64,000 nt of DNA from Sunxiuqinia dokdonensis (GCF_001270965.1 NZ_LGIA01000176.1:50071-114070); one strand, 5' to 3'. Positions 27,772 to 37,781 are shown, counted from the stretch's first letter. The notes: generated by a model not told the origin, from the letters alone. Numbers and translations are program-made.

Positions 27772-29946
27772 ATGAAAAACCTTTTTCTGCTAATGGCATT
27801 CGTGCTTGTTCTGGCCGGTGCGGTGTCCGGCATGGAAAACCATCAGCCCGACAGCGTGCAACAAACTTTTAACAAAGATTTTGTTCTTCATGTAAAAAAG
27901 ACCACCGGCCCGATTCATATTGACGGAAAGCTGGATGAACCGGATTGGGTCCGGGCTGAAAAAGCCAATAACTTTTTTCGGGTTCTTCCGGTTGATACCG
28001 GGCTGGCCGATGCCAAAAGCGAAGTGGTCATGACCTACAATGATCAGGCGTTTTATTTGGCATTTACCTTTTTCGATTCTAGTCCAGGCAAGCGCATCAT
28101 GGAATCATTCCGTCGCGATTTTGTCTTCGGAAATAATGACAATTTCCTGGTTTTTTTTGATACGTTTCTGGATCAAACCAATGGGTTTTCCTTCGGCACT
28201 TCGGCGTCGGGTGCCAAGTGGGACGGAATCATGCATGATGGAAGCGCCGTTAACCTAAACTGGGACTGCAAATGGGAGTCGAAAACCGTGCATTACGACG
28301 ACCGCTGGGTGACCGAAATGCGCATCCCATTCCGATCCATTCGCTTTAAATCGGGTACCGATCGTTGGTATGTCAACTTTAGCCGGCTGGATCTGAAAAT
28401 GAATGAAAAATCTTCCTGGGCTCCGGTTCCACGACAGTTTCCTACGGCTTCGCTGGCCTATACCGGCGTGTTGGACTGGGAAGAACCGCTTCCGAAGTCA
28501 AAAACCATGTTTTCGCTCATTCCCTACGTTTACGGCTCGGTGGCTAAAAATTATGAGGCCGGAAGCAAGACGGATTACCAAAAAGATGTGGGCTTCGATG
28601 CAAAAATTGGAGTCACCACTTCGATGAATTTGGATTTGACTTACAATCCGGATTTTGCGCAGGCCGAGGTCGACCAACAGGTCACCAACCTGGATCGTTT
28701 CGAATTACTGTTTCCGGAGAAAAGGCAGTTTTTTCTGGAGAATTCCGACTTGTTTGCCGGCTTTGGCTACGATGTGGTGACACCGTTTTTCTCCCGCCGT
28801 ATTGGGCTCGATGCGCCTGTGCTTTTTGGCGCGAGGCTGAGCGGAAAGCTGAACAACAACTGGCGGCTGGGCCTGATGGACATGCAAACGGAAAAAACCG
28901 CCGATTTGCCTGGCCGGAACTTTGCCGTAGCTTCGGTACAACGGAAGCTGTTTGCCCGATCAAGTGCCGGATTGATTGTGGTGAATAAGGAAAATATTGA
29001 CGAGCCCGGCGGTGCGCAGGATTTTAACCGGGTGCTTGGGCTTGACTACAACCTGGCTTCGAGCAATAATGCGTGGAATGGCAAATTTTTCTATCACCAC
29101 TCTTTTGATGAAGACGAGCACGAAGGCGGGCAGTACGCACAGGGAGCTCACCTGGAATACAAAACGCGGAATATTGGTATCTCCTTTGCTCAAACCAGTG
29201 TGGGAACGGACTACAACGCCGAGGTTGGGTTTGTGCGTCGCAAGGGCTATAACTTTTTGGGGCCATCGTTCAGCTACACCTGGGTGCCGAACAAAAAGAT
29301 TGTAGCGCATGGTGTTTTTGCTGAGAGTGAAAACTTTTACGATACCGAGTTCCGCAAAATCGATCATGAGCAAACCGTGGGGTACAATTTTGAGTTCAAA
29401 AGCAGGGCAACGGCCCAAATCGGATGGCTCGATTTTTATGTCCATCTGCTGGAAGATTTTGATCCGACCCATAAGAACGATGTCTATTTGCCGGCGGGTT
29501 CGGAATACCGCTATGGTGGTGCGTGGGTTGAATATGCGTCGGATAACCGAAAGAATCTGAAATGGTCGGGGAGTTACACCAAAGGAACTTTTTACAATGG
29601 GCACATCGATTTGGTGGAAGGCATGTTGGGCTATCGATTTCAACCCTATGTCAATTTTACCCTGAATATGAGCTACAACAGCATTCGCCTGCCACAGCCG
29701 TTTGAAACAACCGACCTCTGGCTTATTGGCCCCAAAATGGACATCACGTTTTCAGACAAAGTATTTCTTTCAACCTTTGTTCAGTACAATGAGCAAATTG
29801 ATAACATGAATGTCAATTTACGCTTTCAGTGGCGTTATGCACCGGTTTCTGATTTTTTTGTGGTTTATACGGATAATTATTTTACCGGCGACTGGGCATC
29901 GCGAAACCGGGCACTGGTCGTAAAACTTTCGTACTGGCTCAACTAG
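27772..29946 (+). CDS. DUF5916 protein with CBM9-like domain
   Basis: A 724-residue exported protein. A signal peptide (about 1-20) is followed by a carbohydrate-binding family 9-like domain (about 40-235), marked by IHIDGKLDEPDW, YNDQAFYLAFTFFDS and WVTEMRIPFRSIRF. The remaining 480 residues fit DUF5916, including LDLTYNPDFAQAEVDQQVTN, FPEKRQFFLEN and many alternating hydrophobic strands ending in VKLSYWLN, which looks like an outer-membrane beta-barrel. These proteins are common in Bacteroidota and have no established function; glycan binding at the cell surface is plausible. It is a single gene between the efflux operon and mdh. Confidence 0.85.
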   Translation: MKNLFLLMAFVLVLAGAVSGMENHQPDSVQQTFNKDFVLHVKKTTGPIHIDGKLDEPDWVRAEKANNFFRVLPVDTGLADAKSEVVMTYNDQAFYLAFTFFDSSPGKRIMESFRRDFVFGNNDNFLVFFDTFLDQTNGFSFGTSASGAKWDGIMHDGSAVNLNWDCKWESKTVHYDDRWVTEMRIPFRSIRFKSGTDRWYVNFSRLDLKMNEKSSWAPVPRQFPTASLAYTGVLDWEEPLPKSKTMFSLIPYVYGSVAKNYEAGSKTDYQKDVGFDAKIGVTTSMNLDLTYNPDFAQAEVDQQVTNLDRFELLFPEKRQFFLENSDLFAGFGYDVVTPFFSRRIGLDAPVLFGARLSGKLNNNWRLGLMDMQTEKTADLPGRNFAVASVQRKLFARSSAGLIVVNKENIDEPGGAQDFNRVLGLDYNLASSNNAWNGKFFYHHSFDEDEHEGGQYAQGAHLEYKTRNIGISFAQTSVGTDYNAEVGFVRRKGYNFLGPSFSYTWVPNKKIVAHGVFAESENFYDTEFRKIDHEQTVGYNFEFKSRATAQIGWLDFYVHLLEDFDPTHKNDVYLPAGSEYRYGGAWVEYASDNRKNLKWSGSYTKGTFYNGHIDLVEGMLGYRFQPYVNFTLNMSYNSIRLPQPFETTDLWLIGPKMDITFSDKVFLSTFVQYNEQIDNMNVNLRFQWRYAPVSDFFVVYTDNYFTGDWASRNRALVVKLSYWLN

Positions 29947-30317
29947 GGGCGTTGGCCGGTTGATTCGAAAGAATGTATTCGAGCCTGACCTAAACCATCC
30001 GCTGCCCTGCGCGAATCAAACGTTTAAAAATGGGCAGGGTCGGCTCGTTTGTGACAAGCACATTCAAAATGGTCATGGGCTATTCTTTTGATGTAGGATT
30101 CAGAATTTTTGAAATTGATTTGGATACCTGGATGTGCTGGAAATAGATGATCGTTATGCGAATACCCGGCTACTCAAAATCTGCAATTTCAAGACTTAAA
30201 ACCCGGTACAAACCAGTTATTAAATTGTTAAGGCGGTTCAATAATTTTAGGCATTTTGAAAATACATTTTATCTTTGTCAACGTTTACAATTTTTAATAA
30301 AACCAAAAAATAAAATT
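29947..30317. other. Gap upstream of mdh with likely promoter box
   Basis: About 370 bases with no supported gene. An ORF extension of mdh to 30147 exists but would add 57 residues with no family match. A TATCTTTG box (30270-30277) fits the -7 consensus and would start transcription about 35 bases before the mdh ATG; no TTG at -33 was found. Confidence 0.5.
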
Positions 30318-31244
30318 ATGAAAGTAACAGTTGTTGGTGCAGGTGCTGTAGGTGCTAGTTGTGCTGAATATATTGCAGTTAAAGATTTCGCGGACGAGAT
30401 TGTCTTGGTTGACATCAAAGAGGGATTTGCGGAGGGCAAAGCCATGGACTTGATGCAAACAGCATCGTTAAATGGTTTCGATTCAACCATTACCGGAACA
30501 ACAAACGATTATTCAAAAACAGCAGGCAGCGATGTGGCCGTGATTACCAGTGGTATTCCACGTAAGCCAGGAATGACGCGGGAAGAGTTAATTGGAATCA
30601 ATGCAGGCATTGTGAAAACCGTTGCCACAAGCATCATCGAACATTCTCCCAACGTGATTATCATTGTGGTAAGTAACCCGATGGATACCATGGCTTACCT
30701 GGCGCACAAAGCAACTGGTCTTCCAAAAAATCGAATCATTGGCATGGGTGGAGCCTTGGATAGTGCTCGCTTTAAGTATCGTCTGGCTGAAGCCTTGGAT
30801 TGCCCGCAGTCTGATGTAGAAGGCATGGTGATCGGTGGTCACTCGGACACCGGTATGGTTCCGTTAATTGAAAAAGCAGTGCGCAACAGCGTTCCTGTTT
30901 CCGAATTTTTGTCAGAAGAAAAAATGAGCGAAGTTGTTGAGGCAACAAAAGTAGGTGGCGCTACCCTGACCAAATTGCTGGGAACCAGTGCGTGGTATGC
31001 CCCGGGTGCGGCTGTTTCTGAATTGGTGAAAGCCATCGCACTGGATTCTAAAAAGATGTTCCCTTGTTCAGCTCTATTGGAAGGTGAATACGGATTGAAT
31101 GACATCTCTTTGGGTGTTCCTTGTGTGTTGGGTAAAAACGGAATTGAAAAAATCGTTGAGATTTCGCTTTCTGATGCAGAAAAAGCAAAACTGGCTGCCA
31201 GTGCCGAAGGTGTTAAGGCGGTCAATGACCTGTTGGAAGTGTAA
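30318..31244 (+). CDS. mdh: Malate dehydrogenase
   Basis: NAD-dependent malate to oxaloacetate oxidation in the citric acid cycle. The 308-residue protein, starting at the ATG at 30318, has the dinucleotide motif GAGAVG (7-12), substrate arginines Arg82, Arg88 and Arg151, and catalytic His175 in GGHSD with its partner Asp in LDSAR. Arg82 in the IPRKPGMTR loop specifies malate over lactate. Length and start are those of the LDH-like bacterial malate dehydrogenases; the ORF is open further upstream but that part is unrelated. A clear terminator follows. Confidence 0.96.
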   Translation: MKVTVVGAGAVGASCAEYIAVKDFADEIVLVDIKEGFAEGKAMDLMQTASLNGFDSTITGTTNDYSKTAGSDVAVITSGIPRKPGMTREELIGINAGIVKTVATSIIEHSPNVIIIVVSNPMDTMAYLAHKATGLPKNRIIGMGGALDSARFKYRLAEALDCPQSDVEGMVIGGHSDTGMVPLIEKAVRNSVPVSEFLSEEKMSEVVEATKVGGATLTKLLGTSAWYAPGAAVSELVKAIALDSKKMFPCSALLEGEYGLNDISLGVPCVLGKNGIEKIVEISLSDAEKAKLAASAEGVKAVNDLLEV

Positions 31245-31277
31245 TAGTTCAATAGTTCGGAGTTAAACACTATATTT

Positions 31278-31309
31278 AATGCCTCTGCAAGTGCAGGGGC
31301 ATTTTTTTA
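31278..31309 (+). terminator. Intrinsic terminator after mdh
   Basis: Stem AATGCCTCTGC/GCAGGGGCATT (11 bp with one T-G wobble), a four-base loop, then seven T residues. Confidence 0.88.
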
Positions 31310-31315
31310 TTCTAT

Positions 31316-31750
31316 ATGGCAAAAATACCGGTCGAATTAATTGAGTTGGAGCATCATAATTACCACTTGTTGGTGCAGGGTAAGTTTGAAGATGGCGAAA
31401 AAGGATACTGGATTATCGATACGGGCGCGTCGAAAACCGTGTTTGATAAAAAGCTGGAGCAATATTATACGCTTGTTGAGCCCGCAAGCGACGAAGAATA
31501 TCAAAGTGCCGGAATCAGTGAGGGCATGGTGGAAACAGGTGTGGGTGAACTGCAGGCGATGGCATTTGGAAAACTGAAAATCAAAGCGCAAAAAGTGGCA
31601 CTGATTAACCTGGAACATGTCAACGAAATTTACCGGAAATACCGCGACGTTCGTATTTGCGGATTACTGGGAAGCGATTTGCTGAAAAAGTACCAGTGCG
31701 TGATCGACTACAAATACGAAACAATTTCATTTTCAAGACCCCGGAAGTAA
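31316..31750 (+). CDS. Retropepsin-like aspartic protease domain protein
   Basis: A 144-residue protein with no signal peptide. It carries the aspartic protease motif IDTGAS with Asp35, and the later GLLGSDLL (about 115-122) matching the second conserved hydrophobic-Gly element of retropepsins. Like retroviral protease it would need to dimerise to give two aspartates. Bacterial members are little studied, so the protease activity is inferred from the motif. The ATG lies six bases after the mdh terminator. It may be monocistronic. Confidence 0.78.
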   Translation: MAKIPVELIELEHHNYHLLVQGKFEDGEKGYWIIDTGASKTVFDKKLEQYYTLVEPASDEEYQSAGISEGMVETGVGELQAMAFGKLKIKAQKVALINLEHVNEIYRKYRDVRICGLLGSDLLKKYQCVIDYKYETISFSRPRK

Positions 31751-31816
31751 TATCAGCTGTTTTAAAATACCCCGTTGTTTTCGGGTGAAATTTCATGTTC
31801 GTTTCACAAAAATGAA

Positions 31817-31824
31817 TATATTTG
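31817..31824 (+). promoter_or_regulatory. Possible -7 box before the small membrane protein
   Basis: TATATTTG is an exact TAnnTTTG box about 20 bases before the GTG at 31846; no TTG at a standard distance. Confidence 0.4.
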
Positions 31825-31845
31825 CGACCTGTTGATTAAAAACGG

Positions 31846-32253
31846 GTGAAAAGAAAGATTAACATATCAAAAAAAATAGCTTGGCGCTTGCTGACTTTTA
31901 TCGTCTTAGTGGCCGGTGCGGTGGTTGTTGATAGTTTGCACGATCAACTTCCGGAACAATTGGTTAAAAACCAGCAGGATGCGTCGGAGCCGCAGTTTGA
32001 TATTTCACAGGTTTTCTTTTGTAACCCGGCCAGCAGCTTCAAAATCAGAACAGGTTGCGATCGACTGTTTTCCAAAATCTTATTCACCATTGGGCAGGAT
32101 AAATTTTTGACTGCCTTTCATAACCAAAAAGCATTTCATTTGCTTAAAGCGGACGCGTTGAAAGTACCTTTGCCGCAAAATCTCACGGTTCATTTTCGAA
32201 AATTCATGATTTGTCATCATTCCAGTTCCGATGACAATGCCCCGTTATCCTAA
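31846..32253 (+). CDS. Small membrane-anchored protein upstream of secDF
   Basis: A 135-residue protein I do not recognise, read from a GTG start that follows a good -7 box. Residues 1-11 are basic, residues 12-28 form one membrane segment (AWRLLTFIVLVAGAVVV), and the rest would be periplasmic. It contains three cysteines in separate contexts (FFCNP, TGCDR, ICHHS) and ends in a Ser/Asp-rich tail. It could be a small envelope protein of the kind found near secDF in this phylum, but no function can be assigned. Base composition is like its neighbours. That it is coding is supported mainly by the membrane segment after a basic start, and by placement. Confidence 0.6.
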   Translation: MKRKINISKKIAWRLLTFIVLVAGAVVVDSLHDQLPEQLVKNQQDASEPQFDISQVFFCNPASSFKIRTGCDRLFSKILFTIGQDKFLTAFHNQKAFHLLKADALKVPLPQNLTVHFRKFMICHHSSSDDNAPLS

Positions 32254-32363
32254 GCTTTATTCGAATTTTTCAATTCGTTTAAGGTCACTTGTGGCAGCCG
32301 GTCCCGGCCCGAATTTCAATTTCAAACAAACAAACACACACATAAAATCTAAATTTTAGACAA

Positions 32364-35360
32364 ATGCAAAACAAAGGATTAATCAGAACTTTTGCCATTT
32401 TACTGGCTTTGGTTTGCGTTTACCAGCTGACTTTTACTTTTAAAGCCAGGCAGGTAGAACGCGACGCCCGCGAATATGCTCAGGGCGATGCAACAAAAGA
32501 GCGGAATTACCTGGATTCAATTGCAGGTGAGGAAGTTTATAACCTTTTAGGAATACGCAGTTACACCTACAAAGAGGTGAAAGCACAGGAATTGAACCTT
32601 GGTCTTGACCTGAAAGGTGGGATGAACGTGACCCTGGAAGTGTCGGTGGTCGATTTGATCAAATCGTTGTCGAACTACAGTGCCGACGAAACTTTTAATG
32701 CAGCAATTAAGCGGGCACAGGAAATGCAACGCGACAGCCAGGATGACTTTGTAACCCTGTTTGGACGTGCTTTTGAGGAAGTAGATCCGAATGCCCAACT
32801 GGCGGCGATTTTCAATACCCTGGAGCTGAAAAACAAAGTCAACTACAACTCTTCAAACGCCGATGTTTTGAGGGTTATTCGCCAGGAAACCGATGCCGCG
32901 ATCGAAAACTCATTCAACATCATCCGTACCCGTATCGACCGTTTTGGAGTGGCTCAACCCAATGTTCAGCCCTTACAAACGCATGGTCGTATTTTGGTTG
33001 AACTTCCAGGTGTTGACAATCCGGAGCGTGTTCGCCAGCTGTTGCAGGGAACTGCCAACCTCGAATTCTGGGAAACCTGGGATAACAGCGAAGTGTATCC
33101 TTACCTGATGCAGGTGAATCAGCAACTGAAGGAAATTTTGGATCTGGAAGCTACGGCTTCCAAAGTGGACTCAACTGAAGCCGATGAAGCAACAGTCGCT
33201 GATGAGGACACAAGCAGCGAAGAAGGTTCGTTGCTTGATGAGTTGCAAACGGAGACTGACAGTGTTGGCGAGTTGGATAATATGGCTGACATTAGAAAGA
33301 ATTTCCCATTGTTTGCGGTGCTGCAGCCAAGCACAACAGCCGATGGACAGTATTTCCCCGGACCGGTAGTTGGAACAGCCCACTCTAAAGATACGTCTAC
33401 GGTTAATACCTACCTGAACATGCCCCAGATCAAGTCGATCATTCCAAGGAGCATGGATTTTAAATGGACTTCAAAAGCCGTTGACGAAGGTGGAAACTTC
33501 TTCCGCCTGATCGCCATTAAAGTGACCAGCCGCGATGGCCGTGCACCACTTGAAGGCGACGTGATTGTTGATGCCCGCCAGGACTACGAGCAGTTTGGTA
33601 GCCGTCCGGAAGTGAGCATGACCATGAATGCAGAAGGTGCAAAAACATGGGCTCGTTTGACCAAAGAAAATATTGGTAAATCAATTGCCATCGTTTTGGA
33701 CGATTATGTCCGTTCGTTCCCCAATGTAAACGGTGAAATTACCGGTGGACGCTCAAGCATCACCGGATTGGAGACCGTTGAAGAAGCGAAAGACTTGGCA
33801 AACATTTTGAAATCGGGTAAAATGCCCGCACCGGCCCGCATCCTTCAGGAAGAAATTGTAGGACCTTCATTGGGACAGGAAGCCATCAACAGCGGGATGT
33901 GGTCTTTCTTTATCGCTTTTGTGCTGGTATTGGCCTACATGCTGTTTTTCTACAGCAAACAGGCAGGTTTGACCGCCAACATGGCGCTGCTCGCTAACTT
34001 GTTCTTTGTTATTGGAGTGCTGGCTTCTTTGGGAGCTGTACTAACCTTGCCTGGTATCGCCGGGATTGTTTTGACAATCGGTATGTCGGTCGATGCCAAC
34101 GTACTGATCTTTGAACGGATTCAGGAAGAACGAAAAGCCGGTAAAGGCCTGAAGTTGGCCATTGCCGATGGTTACAAAAATGCTTATTCAGCCATCATCG
34201 ACGGACAGGTAACTACCTTGCTGACCGGTATTGTTCTTTACATGTTTGGTTCAGGGCCGATCAAAGGTTTTGCGACCACTTTGATTGTCGGTATTTTTAC
34301 TTCATTGTTCTCAGCCATTTTTCTTACCCGTCTGATTTTTGAACGCCAGTTGGGCAAGGATGCGAAGATCACTTTCACTTCAAAAATTACCGACAACTGG
34401 TTAAGACATTCAGATATCAAATTTTTGGAGAAACGAAAAGTGGCTTACATCATTTCCGGCGCACTGATCGTAATTTCAATTTTCTCATTCGTAACCCGCG
34501 GATTTAACTATGGCATCGACTTCAAAGGTGGGCGTACCTATGTGGTTCGTTTTGATGAAGAAGTGAAAGTAGCAGAGGTTGGACAAGCATTGGCTGCTGT
34601 TTACGGACAAGCTCCCGAAGTAAAGACTTTTGGTGGCGGCAACCAGGTGAAAATCACAACCGAGTATAAAATTGATGAGTTGACGGATGATGTCGATAAT
34701 GAAGTAGAACAACTGATGCTGCAAGGTTTACAGCAAGGTGGTTTTATCGATGAGATTGACATGGACAGCTTCATCAGCGAGCACCGGATGAGTTCGGCAA
34801 AAGTTGGGCCAACCATTTCCGACGACATCAAGAAGGATGCCTTAATCGCGATCTCATTCGCTTTGGTCATCATCTTCCTTTATATTCTGATCCGGTTCCG
34901 GAACTGGCAGTATGGCCTTGGAGCGGTAGCTGCCTTGGCACACGACTCGATCATCGTATTAGGGATTTTCTCGCTTTTCTACGGATTTTTACCCTTCTCG
35001 CTCGAAATTGACCAGGCATTTATTGCGGCGATTCTGACCGTGTTGGGTTACTCGATCAACGACACCGTGGTTGTCTTCGACCGGATTCGCGAGTACATTG
35101 GACTGCACCCAAAACGCAACCGCGAAGAGAATGTGGATGATGCCATGAACTCGACCTTGCGTCGTACGTTCAGTACGTCGTTGAGTACTTTTGTGGTTTT
35201 GCTGGCCATCTTCCTGTTTGGCGGAACATCCATTCAAGGATTTACCTTTGCCTTGCTGGTAGGGGTTGTGGTTGGTACTTACTCTTCCTTGTTTATTGCC
35301 ACACCAATTTCGTACGATACACAGCGCAGAGCATTAAAATTAGCCGCCAAAAGAAAATAA
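32364..35360 (+). CDS. secDF: Fused protein translocase subunit SecDF
   Basis: SecD and SecF use the proton gradient to complete protein export through SecYEG. The 998-residue protein fuses both. The SecD half opens with a membrane segment and LGLDLKGGMNVTLEV (about 78-92), a large periplasmic P1 region with an acidic low-complexity insert (about 260-305), VVDARQDYEQFGSRPEVSM, and a membrane domain with TIGMSVDANVLIFERI. The SecF half starts near 690 with NYGIDFKGGRTY and contains YSINDTVVVFDRIRE. The fusion is normal in Bacteroidota. A terminator follows. Confidence 0.97.
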   Translation: MQNKGLIRTFAILLALVCVYQLTFTFKARQVERDAREYAQGDATKERNYLDSIAGEEVYNLLGIRSYTYKEVKAQELNLGLDLKGGMNVTLEVSVVDLIKSLSNYSADETFNAAIKRAQEMQRDSQDDFVTLFGRAFEEVDPNAQLAAIFNTLELKNKVNYNSSNADVLRVIRQETDAAIENSFNIIRTRIDRFGVAQPNVQPLQTHGRILVELPGVDNPERVRQLLQGTANLEFWETWDNSEVYPYLMQVNQQLKEILDLEATASKVDSTEADEATVADEDTSSEEGSLLDELQTETDSVGELDNMADIRKNFPLFAVLQPSTTADGQYFPGPVVGTAHSKDTSTVNTYLNMPQIKSIIPRSMDFKWTSKAVDEGGNFFRLIAIKVTSRDGRAPLEGDVIVDARQDYEQFGSRPEVSMTMNAEGAKTWARLTKENIGKSIAIVLDDYVRSFPNVNGEITGGRSSITGLETVEEAKDLANILKSGKMPAPARILQEEIVGPSLGQEAINSGMWSFFIAFVLVLAYMLFFYSKQAGLTANMALLANLFFVIGVLASLGAVLTLPGIAGIVLTIGMSVDANVLIFERIQEERKAGKGLKLAIADGYKNAYSAIIDGQVTTLLTGIVLYMFGSGPIKGFATTLIVGIFTSLFSAIFLTRLIFERQLGKDAKITFTSKITDNWLRHSDIKFLEKRKVAYIISGALIVISIFSFVTRGFNYGIDFKGGRTYVVRFDEEVKVAEVGQALAAVYGQAPEVKTFGGGNQVKITTEYKIDELTDDVDNEVEQLMLQGLQQGGFIDEIDMDSFISEHRMSSAKVGPTISDDIKKDALIAISFALVIIFLYILIRFRNWQYGLGAVAALAHDSIIVLGIFSLFYGFLPFSLEIDQAFIAAILTVLGYSINDTVVVFDRIREYIGLHPKRNREENVDDAMNSTLRRTFSTSLSTFVVLLAIFLFGGTSIQGFTFALLVGVVVGTYSSLFIATPISYDTQRRALKLAAKRK

Positions 35361-35379
35361 TCTGGATAGATAATTGATC

Positions 35380-35417
35380 AGAAGCCCTGGCTCAAATGGC
35401 CGGGGCTTCTTTTTTTA
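35380..35417 (+). terminator. Intrinsic terminator after secDF
   Basis: Stem AGAAGCCCTGGC/GCCGGGGCTTCT (12 bp with one wobble), a seven-base loop, then a run of seven T, 20 bases past the secDF stop. Confidence 0.88.
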
Positions 35418-35436
35418 TTTCGAAAAATGACTTCGA

Positions 35437-35468
35437 TTGCCGATGTACTGAACTTGTTTGTATATTTG
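35437..35468 (+). promoter_or_regulatory. Promoter of the TatA-like gene
   Basis: TTG (35437-35439), a 21-base spacer and TATATTTG (35461-35468), close to the phylum consensus, 18 bases before the chosen ATG. Confidence 0.65.
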
Positions 35469-35485
35469 TTGAAAATTTTGAAAAA

Positions 35486-35959
35486 ATGACCCTTCATATG
35501 CTATTTATTAGTGGTGGTGAAATTGTGCTGGTGATGATGTTGGCCCTTTTGTTTTTCGGATCGAAAGCCATTCCGGATATTGCCAAAACCCTGGGAAAGG
35601 GTATGCGCGAATTTAAAAAAGCGACCAACGAAATTAAGCGCGAGTTTGAAGATAACACAGGCGATTTTAAACGCGAAATCAATGATATTCGTTCAACCGT
35701 GAAATCTGAAACAAAAAAAATCAGCCAGGATATTGATCAGGTTTCTTCTAAAATGAAAGAAGAAGCAAACAAACTGAACAAAGAAGTTGAGCACATTTCG
35801 GCTGAAGCGGAACGAACAACCACGCAGCTTGAAAAGGAAGTGGAGGATGCTTCGACCAAGGTGGAAAAGAAAACCGCCAATCTCGAACAAGAGATCAATG
35901 AAGTGGCTTCCAATGCGCCGCTGGAAGCGGAGGACGAAGCAAAAAATCAGAAACTTTAA
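35486..35959 (+). CDS. TatA/TatB-like twin-arginine translocase subunit
   Basis: A 157-residue Tat pore subunit. It starts MTLHMLFISGGEIV, has one membrane helix (about 9-24) ending in FFGSKAIPDIAKTLGKGM, the amphipathic helix and hinge typical of TatA/TatB, then a long charged coiled coil (about 45-150) of Lys/Glu-rich heptads. The tail is much longer than in E. coli TatA (89 residues) and more like TatB in length. The ATG at 35486 was chosen because a good promoter ends 17 bases before it; the ORF to 35396 crosses that promoter and the secDF terminator. A second ATG four codons later is possible. TatC is encoded at 7227. Confidence 0.88.
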   Translation: MTLHMLFISGGEIVLVMMLALLFFGSKAIPDIAKTLGKGMREFKKATNEIKREFEDNTGDFKREINDIRSTVKSETKKISQDIDQVSSKMKEEANKLNKEVEHISAEAERTTTQLEKEVEDASTKVEKKTANLEQEINEVASNAPLEAEDEAKNQKL

Positions 35960-36057
35960 GCTTACATTTCTGTTTTGTTATTTCCAGAGACTTTTATCCA
36001 CACCGGTAAAAGTTAAAAAAAACGATCGTAAAGTCTTACGACAGATAATTTGAGGCT

Positions 36058-37095
36058 ATGTCATTAATACTTCCAGGTTTAGCAATGTTGCTCAGTTTTA
36101 TTCTGCTGGCACGCATTGTTGACAAGTTCTTTGTTGTTTCGCTTGACCGGATTTCCCATGATTTAAGATTGTCTTCGGATGCTGCAGGTGCCACGCTTAT
36201 GGCTGTCGGATCCAGTGCTCCCGAACTTTTCGTGGCGCTTTTTTCGGTGTTGAAACCGGGAAACCACGAAGCAATTGGCATTGGCAGTATCGTAGGAAGT
36301 GCGCTTTTCAACCTGTTGGGTATTGTTGGCGTAGTGGCGCTGGTAAAAAAGTCGTTGCTGACCTGGCAACCCGTTGTGCGCGATATTGTGTTTTATTTTA
36401 TTGCTGTCGGCTTGTTGCTCTGGGGTATTTTCGATGGCAGCTTCAGCTTGTGGAATGCCATTGCCTTTCTGGCGATTTACGTGGTTTATGTGGTGGCCGT
36501 GGTCAAGTGGCGCAAGCTGTTTCCATACAAGGATATGAAGTACACGCAGGAAGAGCCAGACGATGATTGTACCAAGAATGGAAAAGCCAACTGGCTGGAT
36601 AAAGGGCTTTGTTTTATTTTTCCGAAAACCGAGCGCTATTACCTGGTGTTTTTTGTTTCCATTATCCTGATTGCTGCGCTTAGCTGGGTTTTAGTCGAAG
36701 CGGCCATCGTGTTTTCGCACGTGCTGAACATTCCCGAAGCCATTATTGGGTTGACTGTTTTAGCGATCGGGACCTCTGTTCCCGACCTGATTTCATCGCT
36801 GATTGTGGCCAAACAGGGGCGTGGAGATATGGCCGTGAGCAACGCCATTGGCTCCAATATTTTTGATATTCTCGTTGGGCTGGGTTTACCATTTATGATT
36901 GCGATGCTTATTTACGGTGGCGAAATTTCGGCCAGTGGACAAAACTTGTTGGAATCAACCGCAATTTTGTTTGCATCAATCCTTGTCTTTGCCCTGCTGC
37001 TGATTATTAAACGTTGGAAAATCAACTGGGTCGCCGGTGTGGTGCTAGTCGGCTTATACTTGTTTTACCTTGCTCGCGAAATCATCTTACTTTAA
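36058..37095 (+). CDS. Calcium/sodium antiporter (CaCA family)
   Basis: A 345-residue inner-membrane antiporter with ten or so hydrophobic segments. The two alpha-repeats that form the ion site are clear: [15 protein letters not shown] (about 54-68) with its acidic residue, and [17 protein letters not shown] (about 239-255). A positively charged cytosolic loop with a Cys-containing acidic insert (about 155-185) lies between the repeats. The family (YrbG/CaxA type) exchanges Ca2+ for Na+ or H+. Its end is 32 bases before the LolD-like start, so they may be cotranscribed. Confidence 0.92.
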   Translation: MSLILPGLAMLLSFILLARIVDKFFVVSLDRISHDLRLSSDAAGATLMAVGSSAPELFVALFSVLKPGNHEAIGIGSIVGSALFNLLGIVGVVALVKKSLLTWQPVVRDIVFYFIAVGLLLWGIFDGSFSLWNAIAFLAIYVVYVVAVVKWRKLFPYKDMKYTQEEPDDDCTKNGKANWLDKGLCFIFPKTERYYLVFFVSIILIAALSWVLVEAAIVFSHVLNIPEAIIGLTVLAIGTSVPDLISSLIVAKQGRGDMAVSNAIGSNIFDILVGLGLPFMIAMLIYGGEISASGQNLLESTAILFASILVFALLLIIKRWKINWVAGVVLVGLYLFYLAREIILL

Positions 37096-37127
37096 CTATC
37101 TTTAGCGATCACAAAAATTCAATCGCT

Positions 37128-37781
37128 TTGATTCAGCTTCAAAATATCACAAAATCGTTTGGCAAATTGCAGGTGTTGAAAGGTATTGACCTGCAAATCC
37201 CGCAAGGAAAGCTATACAGCATTGTTGGGCCAAGTGGCGCCGGCAAGACCACGCTGTTGCAAATTATGGGCACGCTTAGTAAACCCGATTCCGGTCATTT
37301 GGAAATCCGTAAGCAGGCTGTTTTTTCTTTGGGTGAAAAAAAAATGGCAGCGTTTCGTAATCGCGAAATTGGTTTTGTTTTTCAGTTCCACTACTTGCTG
37401 CCCGAGTTTACGGCGCTCGAAAATGTTTGTATTCCGGCTTTTATCGCTAAAAAATCGAAAAAGGAAGCTGAAGGTAGAGCCAAGGATTTACTTCAGTTTT
37501 TGGGATTGGAAAACCGCGTGACCCATAAACCGGCCGAACTTTCCGGCGGTGAACGTCAGCGCGTTGCTGTGGCTCGCGCCTTGATTAATGATCCGGCGGT
37601 GATTTTGGCTGATGAACCCTCGGGAAACCTCGATACCAAAAACCGCGAAGACCTGCACGACCTGTTTTTTCAACTACGTGACCAATTCAACCAAACACTG
37701 GTCATCGTCACCCACGATGAAGATTTCGCCCGCCAATCCGATAAAATCATCCGCATGCGTGACGGTTGGATTGAAGAATAA
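37128..37781 (+). CDS. LolD-like ABC transporter ATP-binding protein
   Basis: A 217-residue ABC ATPase of the MacB/LolD/FtsE group. Walker A is GPSGAGKTT, the signature [15 protein letters not shown], and Walker [13 protein letters not shown], a LolD-group hallmark. The only in-frame ATG upstream (37014) lies inside the antiporter gene and would add 38 unrelated residues; a TTG at 37128 gives (M)[12 protein letters not shown], the normal start, so TTG initiation is proposed. No LolC/E permease is adjacent. It could energise lipoprotein release, or a permease elsewhere such as the ATPase-less MacB-like protein at 23590; that link is speculative. Confidence 0.87.
   Translation: MIQLQNITKSFGKLQVLKGIDLQIPQGKLYSIVGPSGAGKTTLLQIMGTLSKPDSGHLEIRKQAVFSLGEKKMAAFRNREIGFVFQFHYLLPEFTALENVCIPAFIAKKSKKEAEGRAKDLLQFLGLENRVTHKPAELSGGERQRVAVARALINDPAVILADEPSGNLDTKNREDLHDLFFQLRDQFNQTLVIVTHDEDFARQSDKIIRMRDGWIEE

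Noticed and set aside
28960..29643. Minus-strand ORF of 227 codons
   Set aside because: Antisense to the DUF5916 gene; no conserved domain.
30147..30317. N-terminal extension of malate dehydrogenase
   Set aside because: Residues before the ATG at 30318 match nothing in the family and the region holds the likely promoter.
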